Below are positions 36,882 to 46,550 of a stretch of DNA of 64,000 nt, in pieces (the first letter of the stretch is position 1; each line of letters begins with the position of its first letter). Both the position numbers and the translations under genes were made by a program. A model generated the notes under the pieces. The model made no database searches and was not told the DNA's origin. It saw only the letters and a list, made by a program, of their open reading frames with translations. The stretch is taken from the NCBI RefSeq assembly GCF_000517085.1, contig NZ_KI912107.1:1612398-1676397 (forward strand), given 5' to 3'. The DNA comes from Saccharicrinis fermentans DSM 9555 = JCM 21142. GTDB taxonomy: Bacteria; Bacteroidota; Bacteroidia; Bacteroidales; Marinilabiliaceae.

Positions 36882-37388
36882 ATGAAAAGCATCCAGGAAA
36901 TAGAGAAACAAAAAAAAATATTAGTAGAGGAATACGGTTTATTTTTGGAAAAACAAGCAAACTTAACGCCAATAGCAGCACGCATATATGCCGTTTTGTT
37001 AATTGAGAAAAAAAATGGCGTCACCTTTGATGAGTTGGTTGTTTTTCTAGGAGCCAGCAAAAGCACCATTTCTACTAACCTTAAAAACTTAAGGGACACC
37101 GAGATGATTTCTTACCATACAAAACCTAACGACCGGAAAAAATATTTTACCCTATCATCCTCTGGTTTTCTTTCCAGAATTAAAGAAAGCCTAAAAATGT
37201 ATCGCATGGAGCAAAAACTATTAATAGAAGTTAATGCATACAGAGTCTTATCCAATGAAGTACACAAAAGAAGAGTATATGAAAATGTTCAAGACACGCC
37301 TTACCTTGACTTTATTGACAAAACCATCGATCATTTAGAACAGTTAATCCACCTAGTTGAGAACACCTGTTTTCGCAATATTAAATAG
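36882..37388 (+). CDS. MarR/GbsR family transcriptional regulator
   Basis: A 168-residue winged-helix protein. Residues ~30-100 hold the wHTH: ARIYAVLLIEKKNGVTFDEL, then the recognition part LGASKSTISTNLKNLRDTEMI and the wing YHTKPNDRKKYFTLS. The C-terminal helices (SRIKESLKMYRMEQKLLIEV, FIDKTIDHLEQLIHLVENT) would form the dimer. The inverted repeat in its own promoter and the RND efflux operon 73 bp downstream point to a local repressor of efflux. Ligand unknown. Confidence 0.88.
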   Translation: MKSIQEIEKQKKILVEEYGLFLEKQANLTPIAARIYAVLLIEKKNGVTFDELVVFLGASKSTISTNLKNLRDTEMISYHTKPNDRKKYFTLSSSGFLSRIKESLKMYRMEQKLLIEVNAYRVLSNEVHKRRVYENVQDTPYLDFIDKTIDHLEQLIHLVENTCFRNIK

Positions 37389-37461
37389 CACATTTTTGAA
37401 AAAAAATCAACAATAGGGTTAGATACACAATTACTATGCAAACAATAAAAAAAATATAATA

Positions 37462-38634
37462 ATGAGAACAAATTTTGTAATACCAGTTTTTGCATTGCTC
37501 TTATTGAATCTTGCATCATGCAGCACTGATTCAAATCAGAAATCGGCTCAGGGCCCGGTATCTTTTCCTGTGAATACGGCAGTAAAAAATAGCGTAACAG
37601 TGCACCGTGAATATGCTGCCAATATTGAAGGGCAGCAAAATATTGAGATACGCGCTAAAGTAGATGGTTTTGTTGATAAAATTTACATCGATGAAGGCAG
37701 TCAAGTCAGCAAAGGACAACTCCTTTTTAAACTAAGTGCCGAAACGCTAAATCAACAGGTGAATGCCGCCAGGGCAAATGTTAATGTGATCAAGGCACAA
37801 GTAGAAGCAGCACAAGTAGAAGTAGATAAAATAAAACCGCTTGTACAGAAGAACATTATCAGTCCCATTCAATTGAAAACTGCAGAAAGCAACTTAAACG
37901 CAGCAGAAGCGCAGTTAAAGGCAGCTGAAGCCAGTTATTTAAATGCCAAAGAAAATTTGGCATATACCATCATCAAGAGTCCGGTAGATGGCATTGTTGG
38001 AAGTATTCCTTATCGGGTAGGAAGTTTAGTAGGTCGTAGCGAAGCGCAGCCTCTCACAACCGTATCGAACATTAGCAATGTATATGCTTACTTTACATTA
38101 AATGAAAAGCAATTACTCCAGTTTAATCGTCAATTAAACGGAAGTAGTATTGCTGAAAAAATTAAGCAATTACCTGAAATAGAATTAATTCTTGCCGACG
38201 GTTCCACATACGAGCACAAAGGAAAAATTGAGACAATCAACGGAATGGTCAATCCACGAACAGGAAGTATTCGTTACCGCGCCATATTTCCCAATCCCTC
38301 TTATCTATTAAGAAGTGGAATTAGTGGTAAAGTAAAACTACCATCTACCCAACACGAAGTAATTTTAATTCCTCAAAAGGCAACTTATGAATTACAAGGA
38401 AAGAAATTTGTATATCTGGTAAACGAAGAGAATAAAGTACATGCAAAAGAAGTATCCATTAGCGATGCGCTTAAAGATAATTTTATTGTAAAAGCTGGTT
38501 TAAACGAAGGGGAGACTTTTGTGGTAGACGGCCTAATAAAGCTACGTGATGGAATGTTGATTCAACCTATTGACGATATGGTTGCGCAAGGCACACAATC
38601 GGCTGCGGGTGAAAACGTACTTTCTCAAAAATAA
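37462..38634 (+). CDS. RND efflux periplasmic adaptor (membrane fusion protein)
   Basis: Links the inner-membrane pump to the outer-membrane channel. The 390 residues start with a lipoprotein signal ending LNLASC (acylated Cys ~20). The barrel-sandwich/lipoyl domain halves are visible (NIEIRAKVDGFVDKIYIDEGSQVSKGQLLF and ENLAYTIIKSPVDGIVG), separated by an alpha-hairpin coiled coil (~95-160). The beta-barrel and membrane-proximal domains follow. First of three structural genes in order adaptor, pump, channel. Confidence 0.94.
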   Translation: MRTNFVIPVFALLLLNLASCSTDSNQKSAQGPVSFPVNTAVKNSVTVHREYAANIEGQQNIEIRAKVDGFVDKIYIDEGSQVSKGQLLFKLSAETLNQQVNAARANVNVIKAQVEAAQVEVDKIKPLVQKNIISPIQLKTAESNLNAAEAQLKAAEASYLNAKENLAYTIIKSPVDGIVGSIPYRVGSLVGRSEAQPLTTVSNISNVYAYFTLNEKQLLQFNRQLNGSSIAEKIKQLPEIELILADGSTYEHKGKIETINGMVNPRTGSIRYRAIFPNPSYLLRSGISGKVKLPSTQHEVILIPQKATYELQGKKFVYLVNEENKVHAKEVSISDALKDNFIVKAGLNEGETFVVDGLIKLRDGMLIQPIDDMVAQGTQSAAGENVLSQK

Positions 38635-38659
38635 TTTCAGCACAATTAAGAAATAAGAC

Positions 38660-41600
38660 ATGTTAAAAAGATTTATTGAACGGCCGGTATTATCGACTGT
38701 AATATCCATACTCATCTTAATTTTAGGAGTAATTGGGCTATCCACCTTACCCAGAGAGCAGTTTCCTGAGATTGCCCCTCCAACGGTGCAAATAAGCGCA
38801 CGTTACCCGGGAGCAAATGCAGAAACGCTATTAAAAAGTGTAGTTGTTCCCATTGAAGAAGCGGTCAATGGTGTTGAAAACATGACCTACATGGAATCGT
38901 CATCAAGTAACGATGGCTCTGCTACCATCAGCATCTATTTTAAGTTAGGTACCAATGCTGATATTGCAGCCGTAAATGTTCAGAATAAAGTAGCAACAGT
39001 TACCAGTAAGTTACCACAACAGGTAATTCAATCAGGTGTAACCACACAAAAAGTTCAAAATAGCGTATTAATGTTCCTATCCCTATTCTCGGAAAATGAA
39101 GATTACGACGCAACATTTGTTGAAAATTACGCTCATATTAACCTTATTCCACAAATCAAAAGAATTAATGGAGTGGGTGATTCACGTGTATTTGGTGCAC
39201 GCGATTACTCCATGCGTATTTGGTTAAAGCCAGAAAAGATGGCTGCTTATGGACTAACCCCCCAAGATGTAGTGGTTGCATTGAACGAACAAAACCTAGA
39301 GGCTTCTCCTGGGAAATTCGGAGAAAACTCATCCCAATCGTTTGAATATGTTATTCGCTACAAAGGAAAATTATCTACAGAAGTGGAATATGAAAATATC
39401 ATTTTACGTTCCGAAGGAAACAGTGATTACCTTAGATTGAAGGATGTCGCAAAAATTGAACTGGGTGCCTTCAGCTATGCCACCGAAAATAACACCAACG
39501 GTCACCCATCTACAGCCATTGGGATTTATCAGACATCAGGTTCTAATGCCCAAGAAATTATAAAAGAAATAGAAAAAACACTGGAGGAAGCTAAAAAAGA
39601 TTTTCCCAAGGGAATGGATTATGTTATCCCATTAAATACCAACGATTTCTTAGAAGCTTCAATTAGTAAGGTAATCACCACTTTACTGGAAGCTTTTCTA
39701 CTGGTATTCCTGGTTGTTTTCTTGTTTCTCCAAGACTTCAGGTCTACATTAATTCCAGCCATTGCTGTTCCTGTTTCCATTGTTGGTACTTTCTTTTTCT
39801 TGAATCTTTTCGGATTTTCGGTAAACATGTTAACCCTATTTGCCTTAGTTCTGGCCATTGGTATTGTGGTGGATGATGCCATTGTAGTCGTAGAGGCGGT
39901 TCATGCCAAACTTGATGATGGAGCAAAGAGTTCTAAGAAGGCAATCATATCGGCCATGAGTGAAATCTCAGGAGCTATCATTTCTATTACTCTGGTTATG
40001 TCTGCTGTATTTATTCCTGTATCATTCTTAACAGGACCAACAGGAGCCTTCTATCAACAATTTGCTATTACACTTGCCATAGCTATTTTAATTTCCGCTG
40101 TTAATGCATTAACCTTGAGTCCTGCCTTAAGCGCCTTACTGTTAAAACCTCATAAACCAAGCGAAGCACATAAAAAAGGATTAACAAGTCGTTTTTTCAC
40201 TGCCTTTAATACCAGCTTTGATACTGTTACCAATCGGTATACTGGTTCTGTAAGATTTCTGATTCGTAAGAAATGGATGGCAGGTGCTATTCTTGCTATA
40301 TTCTGTTTACTAACGGCCTGGCTCTTTCAGTCAACACCAACAGGATTTATTCCTAATGAAGATCAAGGCGTTGTTTTTTGTGACATCACCCTTCCTCCAG
40401 GAAGTACTTTGGACAGAACCAAAGAAGTAGCTGATAAAGTAAGTGCCATAGTAGAAGATATGGATGTGGTGCAAGAAAGAATGTTTATTGTTGGATTTAG
40501 CTTACTAAGTAATTCCAGTGGTGGTTCAAAAGCTCTTGGTGTTATCAAACTAAAACATTGGAATGAACGAAAAGAAGATCACCAACAGGCGCAAGCAGTA
40601 ATAGGGCAGTTATTTCAAAAGACTGCAGGTATCAACGATGCGCGTATTATGTTCTTTTCTCGCCCTACGGTTCGCGGCTTTGGTAACTCCGATGGTTTCG
40701 AAATGCGCTTACAGGACAAGTCGAACGGTGAATTCAACGATCTGATGGAAAAAAGCAATTTATTTCTTGGTGCCCTCAATAAACGTCCGGAAATAAAATA
40801 TGCCATTACCTCCTTTAACACAGGATTTCCACAATACCAAATGGAAGTAAATGTTGAAAAAGTAAAGGAGGCAGGCATTTCGGTTAGTCATCTATTTTCA
40901 ACCCTTCAGGGTTATTATGGTAGTTGGTATGCAGCTGATTTCAACCGTTTTGGTAAACAATACCGTGTTATGATTCAAGCGGCACCAGAAGATAGAGAAA
41001 CTATTGAATCAATGAACAATGTATTTGTTCGCAATGCGCACAATGAGTTGGTATCTGTAAGTCAATTCGTTAGCATGAAAAAGATAAACGGCCCAGATGT
41101 GGTAAAGCGTTTTAATTTATTTAATGCTGCTACAATCAATGGAAATGTTAACCCTGGATACAGCACTGGTGATGCCATTAAAGCCATTCAGGAAGTAGCA
41201 GCCGAAACCTTGCCTGCTAGCTATGGATATGAATTTGCAGGAATGACACGTGAGGAACAAAAATCAGGAAGTCAGGCTGTGGTAGTATTTCTACTGAGTT
41301 TGCTTTTTGTATATTTCTTACTCGCAGCTCAATACGAAAGTTACATCTTACCATTTGCTATTCTTTTATCACTCCCCATCGGGATTTTTGGTGCTATATT
41401 TTTTGTGAATATTATCGGCTTAGAAAATAATATTTACTTTCAGGTAGCCCTCATTATGCTTATCGGTTTATTGGCCAAAAATGCCATTCTGATTGTTGAA
41501 TTTGCATTACAACGCCGTCGAAATGGGATGGACTTACTTCAGGCTGCTGCGGCAGGTGCCAAGGCTCGTCTTCGTCCCATATTAATGACTTCTTTTGCCT

Positions 41601-41812
41601 TTATCTTGGGCCTTATTCCACTGATGCTGGCTAACGGAGCTGGTGCCGTTGGTAACCGTTCAATTGGAACAGGTGCCGTTGGGGGAATGTTAATAGGTAC
41701 CGTGTTTGGTGTTTTTGTAATACCTGTGTTTTTCGTGATTTTTCAATCTATCCAGGAAAAATTCACTCGAGCACCTGAACTTGATGATGACGAATTGGAA
41801 ACTGTAGAATAA
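38660..41812 (+). CDS. RND multidrug efflux pump, HAE1/AcrB type
   Basis: Proton-driven exporter in the inner membrane. At 1050 residues it has the AcrB length. The N-terminus MLKRFIERPVLSTVIS and QISARYPGANAETL are typical; the proton-relay aspartates are in LAIGIVVDDAIVVVEAVH; twelve membrane helices in two groups flank large porter domains; the second half has LLAKNAILIVEFALQ and TGAVGGM. The 25-bp and 10-bp gaps to its neighbours indicate one operon. Substrates cannot be inferred, but hydrophobic antibiotics or bile-type compounds are usual. Confidence 0.96.
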   Translation: MLKRFIERPVLSTVISILILILGVIGLSTLPREQFPEIAPPTVQISARYPGANAETLLKSVVVPIEEAVNGVENMTYMESSSSNDGSATISIYFKLGTNADIAAVNVQNKVATVTSKLPQQVIQSGVTTQKVQNSVLMFLSLFSENEDYDATFVENYAHINLIPQIKRINGVGDSRVFGARDYSMRIWLKPEKMAAYGLTPQDVVVALNEQNLEASPGKFGENSSQSFEYVIRYKGKLSTEVEYENIILRSEGNSDYLRLKDVAKIELGAFSYATENNTNGHPSTAIGIYQTSGSNAQEIIKEIEKTLEEAKKDFPKGMDYVIPLNTNDFLEASISKVITTLLEAFLLVFLVVFLFLQDFRSTLIPAIAVPVSIVGTFFFLNLFGFSVNMLTLFALVLAIGIVVDDAIVVVEAVHAKLDDGAKSSKKAIISAMSEISGAIISITLVMSAVFIPVSFLTGPTGAFYQQFAITLAIAILISAVNALTLSPALSALLLKPHKPSEAHKKGLTSRFFTAFNTSFDTVTNRYTGSVRFLIRKKWMAGAILAIFCLLTAWLFQSTPTGFIPNEDQGVVFCDITLPPGSTLDRTKEVADKVSAIVEDMDVVQERMFIVGFSLLSNSSGGSKALGVIKLKHWNERKEDHQQAQAVIGQLFQKTAGINDARIMFFSRPTVRGFGNSDGFEMRLQDKSNGEFNDLMEKSNLFLGALNKRPEIKYAITSFNTGFPQYQMEVNVEKVKEAGISVSHLFSTLQGYYGSWYAADFNRFGKQYRVMIQAAPEDRETIESMNNVFVRNAHNELVSVSQFVSMKKINGPDVVKRFNLFNAATINGNVNPGYSTGDAIKAIQEVAAETLPASYGYEFAGMTREEQKSGSQAVVVFLLSLLFVYFLLAAQYESYILPFAILLSLPIGIFGAIFFVNIIGLENNIYFQVALIMLIGLLAKNAILIVEFALQRRRNGMDLLQAAAAGAKARLRPILMTSFAFILGLIPLMLANGAGAVGNRSIGTGAVGGMLIGTVFGVFVIPVFFVIFQSIQEKFTRAPELDDDELETVE

Positions 41813-41822
41813 GAAGAGAAAA

Positions 41823-43229
41823 ATGAAAAATAAATATATCATTATTAGTCTGATTGTGTTGGCAATCGGACTTCAATCTTGCTTTGTGGCAAAGAAATAT
41901 CAGGAATCGCAGATTGAAATAGCCGATAAATATCGTGATGTTTCAACCAATGATTCAACCACTTTAGCTAGTATGCCATGGGAACAATTATTTACAGATA
42001 GCTATCTACAAGACTTAATTCATAAAGCCTTAGATAATAACTTGGATTACCTGATGGCTATAGAGCGTGTAAATGCAGCCGAAGCATATTATAAGCAAGG
42101 AAAAATGGCTTACTTACCCAGTCTTCAATTAGGAGTCAACGGTGGAAGCTATCAACTATCGGAGAACAGTGCCACTGGAGTTGCATCCGGAGGCAACGGG
42201 CTCAATTACGAAAACTATCAGCTCACTGGCTCCATATCGTGGGAAGCTGATATATGGGGTAAAATAAGAAGCAGTAAAAGAGCCAGTCAGGCAAAATACT
42301 TACAAAGTGAAGCTTCACAAAGAGCGGTAAAAAGTGCTTTAGTGGCTCATTTAACGTCTGCTTACTTTCAACTTATCGCTCTAGATGCACAGGTAGAGGT
42401 GGTCAAAAAAACAGTCTCCAATAGAACTGAAGGCCTGGCAACTATGACAAGCCTAAAAAATGCAGGTCAAGTTACCGAGGCTGCCGTAAAACAAACAGAA
42501 GCTCAATTATATAGTACACAAATTCTTCTGCTAAATCTGGAAAAGAATGTAAAACTACTGGAGAATACAATCTCTCTATTGTTAGGCCAACATTCGGGAT
42601 CTATTGTTCGTGGAAAACTTGAAGACCAAAAGGTTATGGCGGAATTAAAAACCGGTTTCCCCAGTCAGTTACTGAGAAACCGACCTGATGTTATGTTTGC
42701 CGAATATGGTTTGATGAACGCCTTTGAACTAACCAATGTGGCCAAAAGTAACTTCTACCCTAGTTTAAGCATAAGTGCCAATGGCGGATTAGAAAGTATC
42801 ATTTTTGATAATTGGTTTAATAGCACATCTATATTTAGTAATGTAATTGCCAATATCAGTCAACCACTTTTTAACAAGCGTAGTATCCGAACAAGGTATG
42901 AAGTAGCAAAGGCTCAGCAAGCCGAGGCACGTTATAATTTTAAAAATACAGTACTCCGAGCCAGCAAAGAAGTATCAGATGCCTTATATAGCTACCAGAC
43001 AGAAAGAGAGAAATATGAAATTCAGAAGCAAGAACTACAGGCATTGACCCAAGCCGTATCCTATTCTGAAGAATTACTCAACAATGGCTACCAAAACACC
43101 ACCTATTTGGAAGTACTAACAGCCAGAAGCAATGCTCTTTCGTCTGAGATTAGCACCATTGATTCAAAATTTCAACAACTAAATGCAATTGTTGAATTAT
43201 ATCTGGCATTGGGAGGTGGTTGGAAGTAA
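41823..43229 (+). CDS. Outer-membrane efflux channel, TolC/NodT family lipoprotein
   Basis: Exit duct for the RND pump. The 468 residues begin with a lipoprotein signal ending GLQSC, followed by two outer-membrane-efflux repeats of long helices: AYYKQGKMAYLPSL / SGSISWEADIWGKIR in the first half and RPDVMFAEYGLMNAFELTNVAKSNFYPSL and NISQPLFNKRSIRTRYEVAKAQQ in the second. The C-terminus (VELYLALGGGW) is characteristic of NodT-type channels. Last gene of the operon. Confidence 0.95.
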   Translation: MKNKYIIISLIVLAIGLQSCFVAKKYQESQIEIADKYRDVSTNDSTTLASMPWEQLFTDSYLQDLIHKALDNNLDYLMAIERVNAAEAYYKQGKMAYLPSLQLGVNGGSYQLSENSATGVASGGNGLNYENYQLTGSISWEADIWGKIRSSKRASQAKYLQSEASQRAVKSALVAHLTSAYFQLIALDAQVEVVKKTVSNRTEGLATMTSLKNAGQVTEAAVKQTEAQLYSTQILLLNLEKNVKLLENTISLLLGQHSGSIVRGKLEDQKVMAELKTGFPSQLLRNRPDVMFAEYGLMNAFELTNVAKSNFYPSLSISANGGLESIIFDNWFNSTSIFSNVIANISQPLFNKRSIRTRYEVAKAQQAEARYNFKNTVLRASKEVSDALYSYQTEREKYEIQKQELQALTQAVSYSEELLNNGYQNTTYLEVLTARSNALSSEISTIDSKFQQLNAIVELYLALGGGWK

Positions 43230-43278
43230 AATAGAATTTGTAAACAAAGGTTCATTTAGCTGAACAGGAAAGAAATGC

Positions 43279-43304
43279 CTTTGGGAGATGATAATCTCCC
43301 AAAG
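43279..43304 (+). terminator. Hairpin downstream of the efflux operon
   Basis: Perfect 11-bp stem CTTTGGGAGAT / ATCTCCCAAAG with a 4-nt loop, 50 bp after the channel stop. No T-run follows, so it may stabilise the 3' end rather than terminate. Confidence 0.6.
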
Positions 43305-43320
43305 ACAGATACCTAATAAG

Positions 43321-43437
43321 TGACTGATGGTTTTAAACCGAAAAATGCATTGGAAAAACTGTTACAATTTTCTAATATATGATTCTGATTTAACCAGAGA
43401 TAGTATGCCTCCTGACCAAAGCCATCAGTCATTTTTT
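43321..43437. terminator. Outer inverted repeat with T-run enclosing repeat copy C
   Basis: Arms TGACTGATGG (43321-43330) and CCATCAGTCA (43422-43431) are perfect complements, and the right arm is followed by six T. The ~90-nt interior holds the palindromic repeat copy C. Confidence 0.5.
43334..43392. repeat. Dispersed palindromic repeat, copy C (diverged)
   Basis: Aligns along its length with copies A and B (AACCGAAAAATGCATT, then AAAACTGTTACAA, TTCTAATATATGATTCTG) but with several substitutions in both arms. Confidence 0.55.
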
Positions 43438-43466
43438 AACAACTCGTTATTTATTAAATTAATAAT

Positions 43467-44375
43467 TTATCGAACAAAAGAAGGCTCACCCTGAACCGAC
43501 TTTACCACAGCCAATGCTTTCTCAACCTCCTCTTTACTTCCTCGTATACAGATGGTCACAGCCCCTTCTGCACCACCTATCCCTCCAGATGCAATATGCA
43601 TTGTTTGCACATTAGCAAATTGCTGAATAGCTTCCAGTTCCGTAAATAGCTCACCTTTAATACTCCATATGTAAGGCATTTTTTTCTCGACGCCATCATG
43701 CGGTATTTTGGTGAATTGACTTAACATATCAATATCTTGACTCGATTCTTTTTCCAATCCAACCGGAATAATTAAACGCAGTTTACGTTCTTTTACCATG
43801 GGAGCCAATACTCCTGTTGTACCTGCAGTTGGATGACCAATTAAGATGCCAGCTTGATTTTTTTTATAATTGATGATATTGGCTCCTTTCATCACAATAT
43901 CACCTTCCTTCATATCATTCAAAATATCTTGGTAGGCTGTATCCAAAACAGCACCATTTTTAAAAACTATTTCTTTACGTTTTTGTCCACGTTTTAACTT
44001 TACATTTCGTCCGGCAGGCAATATTCTGCCTAGCACAAAATCACCATTCATAATGCTATCATTCAGAAACTCCTCAGCAACATAAGTATTTGTTGTTCCT
44101 TTGGTGATCAATATATAACCATTTTTCAAGCGTTCCTTAATAGGAGGATACTCTTTTAAGCCTTTGGCAATTAATCTTTTTCCTTCGGCAACAGTTAACC
44201 ACACCCAAGCCTGATGCGTGGTCTCTACTTGAAAGGTTTGTTTATCATCTGCATTCTGAGTTCCTTTCTCCTGCTTCACTACAATTTGATGAACAGGTTT
44301 TTCTTTGTACACCATTTTTATAACCAATATCAGTAGAACTGTTGCCAAGATGTAGTTAAGAATTTTTGCTTTCAT
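43467..44375 (-). CDS. Unrecognised membrane-anchored protein
   Basis: I do not recognise this 302-residue protein. It has one N-terminal membrane helix (ILNYILATVLLILVIKMVY), so the bulk is outside the cytoplasm or faces it as a tethered domain. Notable segments are ITKGTTNTYVAEEFL, FVLGRILPAGR, EGDIVMKGANIIN, AGILIGHPTAGTTGVLAP and ASGGIGGAEGAVTICIRGS; the glycine/threonine-rich loops suggest a nucleotide- or cofactor-binding alpha/beta fold. The gene follows the FMN-binding/4Fe-4S protein by ~150 bp on the same strand, so a redox role is possible. No function is claimed. Confidence 0.75.
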   Translation of the reverse strand: MKAKILNYILATVLLILVIKMVYKEKPVHQIVVKQEKGTQNADDKQTFQVETTHQAWVWLTVAEGKRLIAKGLKEYPPIKERLKNGYILITKGTTNTYVAEEFLNDSIMNGDFVLGRILPAGRNVKLKRGQKRKEIVFKNGAVLDTAYQDILNDMKEGDIVMKGANIINYKKNQAGILIGHPTAGTTGVLAPMVKERKLRLIIPVGLEKESSQDIDMLSQFTKIPHDGVEKKMPYIWSIKGELFTELEAIQQFANVQTMHIASGGIGGAEGAVTICIRGSKEEVEKALAVVKSVQGEPSFVR

Positions 44376-44524
44376 GATATAAAATTAACGAGATTATTTC
44401 TTATTTAACTAAATATTTTTCACTTCATGTATTATAAAACAATCTTTCACAATACAATTACACTTTGATACCCTGCTTACGGTAAAATATTATATCTGTC
44501 ACAAGGCTATATGGCTAAGATATA

Positions 44525-45661
44525 TTACTTCCTAATCCATTGTAATATATATCCTGTAGGACAAAAGAAACGACACCATGCCTTGGGAACAAACAAGGAA
44601 ACTACAAGAAAAAAACCTGCCAAACCTAAGGTAAAATAACTAGCCTGATGAATAGAAAATGCTGAAAATGGTTCAACATAACTAACATCAAAGAAAAATC
44701 CTAGCCATAAGAAAGTGAGGATAGTCCAGAAAAAAAACTCCCTAAAAAAGTTTAACCATCTATAAATTTTAGCCGATATATCTAACTTTTTTTGTTTCAT
44801 CTTTCCACAAAGTTCCTGTGCTGCACCAAATGGACACACCCAGACACAATAAAAGGACTTTCCAAAAAAAACAGGCAGCAAAATACTGCAAACAAATATA
44901 ATTCCAATTATCAAATGAAATCTCAAGGCTATGCCTAAAGACAACCAACTCATTATTTGAGCCAGTGATAAAAATTGGGTTAACCAAAATCCGAAAACAA
45001 GCACTGAAAACACCTGGAGAACAGCACGATATTTCATCATTTTTTTGGGATAGAAATAGGCAAAAGAAAGAAAAAGCAGTAAAATAAAAGAAACAATATT
45101 TTCTATGGTTACCATTTTCTCATGGACTCTAATTGCTGTTCCTGACAGTGCACTTTGTACTCCTGATATAATAGCCTGACTGGTAATCGTTGCCCCGGAA
45201 TGAACATCCACGTCTCTCTGTATGGCATCTTCAACCCTTAAACCATTCCAATCATTTAGTAATCCACTATTGATCACATCACGCAAATATTCCTTACTTT
45301 CGTAATTCTTTCCCAAAATAATTCCATTAATCACCCCTAGATCATTTGTTAAAATATATAGAGGAACCCGACCTCCATATCCCTTCTCTCCTCTGTAGGC
45401 CAACGCATAACCGATCCCCTCTCCCCTATCATTCAATAACTGAAATTGCTGTTTATTGACCATCCTTACCTCAGATACACTATTAAAATATTCGCTACAA
45501 TCAGACACCGATAATCTCATTTCTGAAAATTCCGATGCTGTACCATCAGTTTTGATTCCAAGCAGTTGACCTCGCCAAGCTACAGCTGGCAATAATAAAA
45601 GAACCATTAACACCAAACGTCCCACCGCATATCTAATATCACGTAAATTTCTTGCCTTCAT
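44525..45661 (-). CDS. Flavinylated FMN-binding, 4Fe-4S-type membrane protein (NosR/RnfG-like)
   Basis: Predicted to move electrons across or along the membrane to extracytoplasmic acceptors. The 378 residues have an N-terminal membrane helix, an FMN-binding domain (~65-175) with the covalent attachment motif DVHSGATIT (Thr158, the site ApbE flavinylates), then about five membrane helices. Two CxxxCP clusters, C272-x3-C276-P with C285, and C363-x3-C367-P, resemble the NapH/NosR iron-sulfur region though with fewer cysteines than full ferredoxin domains. The promoter -7 TAAATTTG is at 45727-45734 (minus). Electron donor and acceptor are unknown; no nitrous-oxide genes are nearby. Confidence 0.85.
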   Translation of the reverse strand: MKARNLRDIRYAVGRLVLMVLLLLPAVAWRGQLLGIKTDGTASEFSEMRLSVSDCSEYFNSVSEVRMVNKQQFQLLNDRGEGIGYALAYRGEKGYGGRVPLYILTNDLGVINGIILGKNYESKEYLRDVINSGLLNDWNGLRVEDAIQRDVDVHSGATITSQAIISGVQSALSGTAIRVHEKMVTIENIVSFILLLFLSFAYFYPKKMMKYRAVLQVFSVLVFGFWLTQFLSLAQIMSWLSLGIALRFHLIIGIIFVCSILLPVFFGKSFYCVWVCPFGAAQELCGKMKQKKLDISAKIYRWLNFFREFFFWTILTFLWLGFFFDVSYVEPFSAFSIHQASYFTLGLAGFFLVVSLFVPKAWCRFFCPTGYILQWIRK

Positions 45662-45828
45662 CTCATTAAAAACATTTTGTATATAATTATAAATCCACCT
45701 CCTTATCTCAGGTAAAATATTCGACGCAAATTTATATTTTTTCCAATATAATAATCCCTATCACAATGAGAGATATATAAAATATACACACATACACTGA
45801 ATAACAATTACTATTGATTATATAATAA

Positions 45829-45855
45829 TATTTTACGTACTTTGTACGTAAAATA
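45829..45855 (+). promoter_or_regulatory. Palindromic operator candidate for the NrtR-type regulator
   Basis: Perfect 12-bp arms TATTTTACGTAC / GTACGTAAAATA around TTT, ending 15 bp before the regulator ATG and covering a -7-like TACTTTG. A related half-site, TAACGTAC, is at 46525-46532 before the next gene. Length, symmetry and position match NrtR-family operators. Confidence 0.7.
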
Positions 45856-45870
45856 AAGCTAAGATATTCA

Positions 45871-46503
45871 ATGCACAATAAAATCAATAATATTTCAGTA
45901 GACTGTTCTATATTAGGCTTTGAAGATGGAGCGTTAAAAATTCTATTGATTAAAAGAGACAAAGAACCAGGTTTAAATCTATGGTCATTACCCGGTTCCT
46001 ATGTTTATATGGATGAAAAAATTCATATTGCAGCCAGACGCGTTTTAAATGAGCTAACAGGCATACATGATGTTTATTTATCGCAGGTAGGCATATTTGA
46101 CGAGTTAAATCGTTACCCATCACATCGGGTAGTATCTATTTTATATTGTGCTTTAGTTAAACCTGAAATATTAGAATTAATCGCAGGTTCTCATGCTAAA
46201 GAAGTAGGATGGTTTAATATCACGAATTTACACCCTTTGCCATTTGATCACAATAAGATGATACAGATGTCATTAAATTGGCTAAAAGAAGAAATATGGC
46301 AAAAACCAATTCTTAAGAATCTATTACCCAATAAATTTCCACTTAATCAAATGCAGGATTTATACCAGTCCATATTACAAACAAGCATAGACAATAGGAA
46401 TTTAAGGAAAAAAGTAATTAGTCAAGGTCTCGTAGAAAAGCTAGATGAAAAAACGAAAGGCGGACAACAACGTCCAGCCTATTTATACAAATTTAGAACC
46501 TAA
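45871..46503 (+). CDS. NrtR-family transcriptional regulator (Nudix-like domain plus winged helix)
   Basis: The 210 residues consist of a Nudix fold (~8-140; LLIKRDKEPGLNLWSLPGSYV) and a C-terminal winged helix (~145-210; LYQSILQTSIDNRNLRKKVISQGLVEKL, then GGQQRPAYLYKF). The Nudix box is degenerate: the first acidic position is Asp and the REUxEE block reads R-R-V-L-N-E, so catalysis is unlikely, as in known regulators of this type. In Bacteroides the family includes the arabinose regulator AraR. Here the next genes are for mannonate, so a uronate-pathway effector is inferred. Confidence 0.88.
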   Translation: MHNKINNISVDCSILGFEDGALKILLIKRDKEPGLNLWSLPGSYVYMDEKIHIAARRVLNELTGIHDVYLSQVGIFDELNRYPSHRVVSILYCALVKPEILELIAGSHAKEVGWFNITNLHPLPFDHNKMIQMSLNWLKEEIWQKPILKNLLPNKFPLNQMQDLYQSILQTSIDNRNLRKKVISQGLVEKLDEKTKGGQQRPAYLYKFRT

Positions 46504-46550
46504 AAAAAATTTACTCAAAATAAATAACGTACATATAACGCAAAGTAATT

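Noticed and set aside
45732-45962. Minus-strand 76-codon frame upstream of the NrtR-type regulator
   Set aside because: It covers the operator palindrome and the regulator's first codons antisense; composition is low-complexity.
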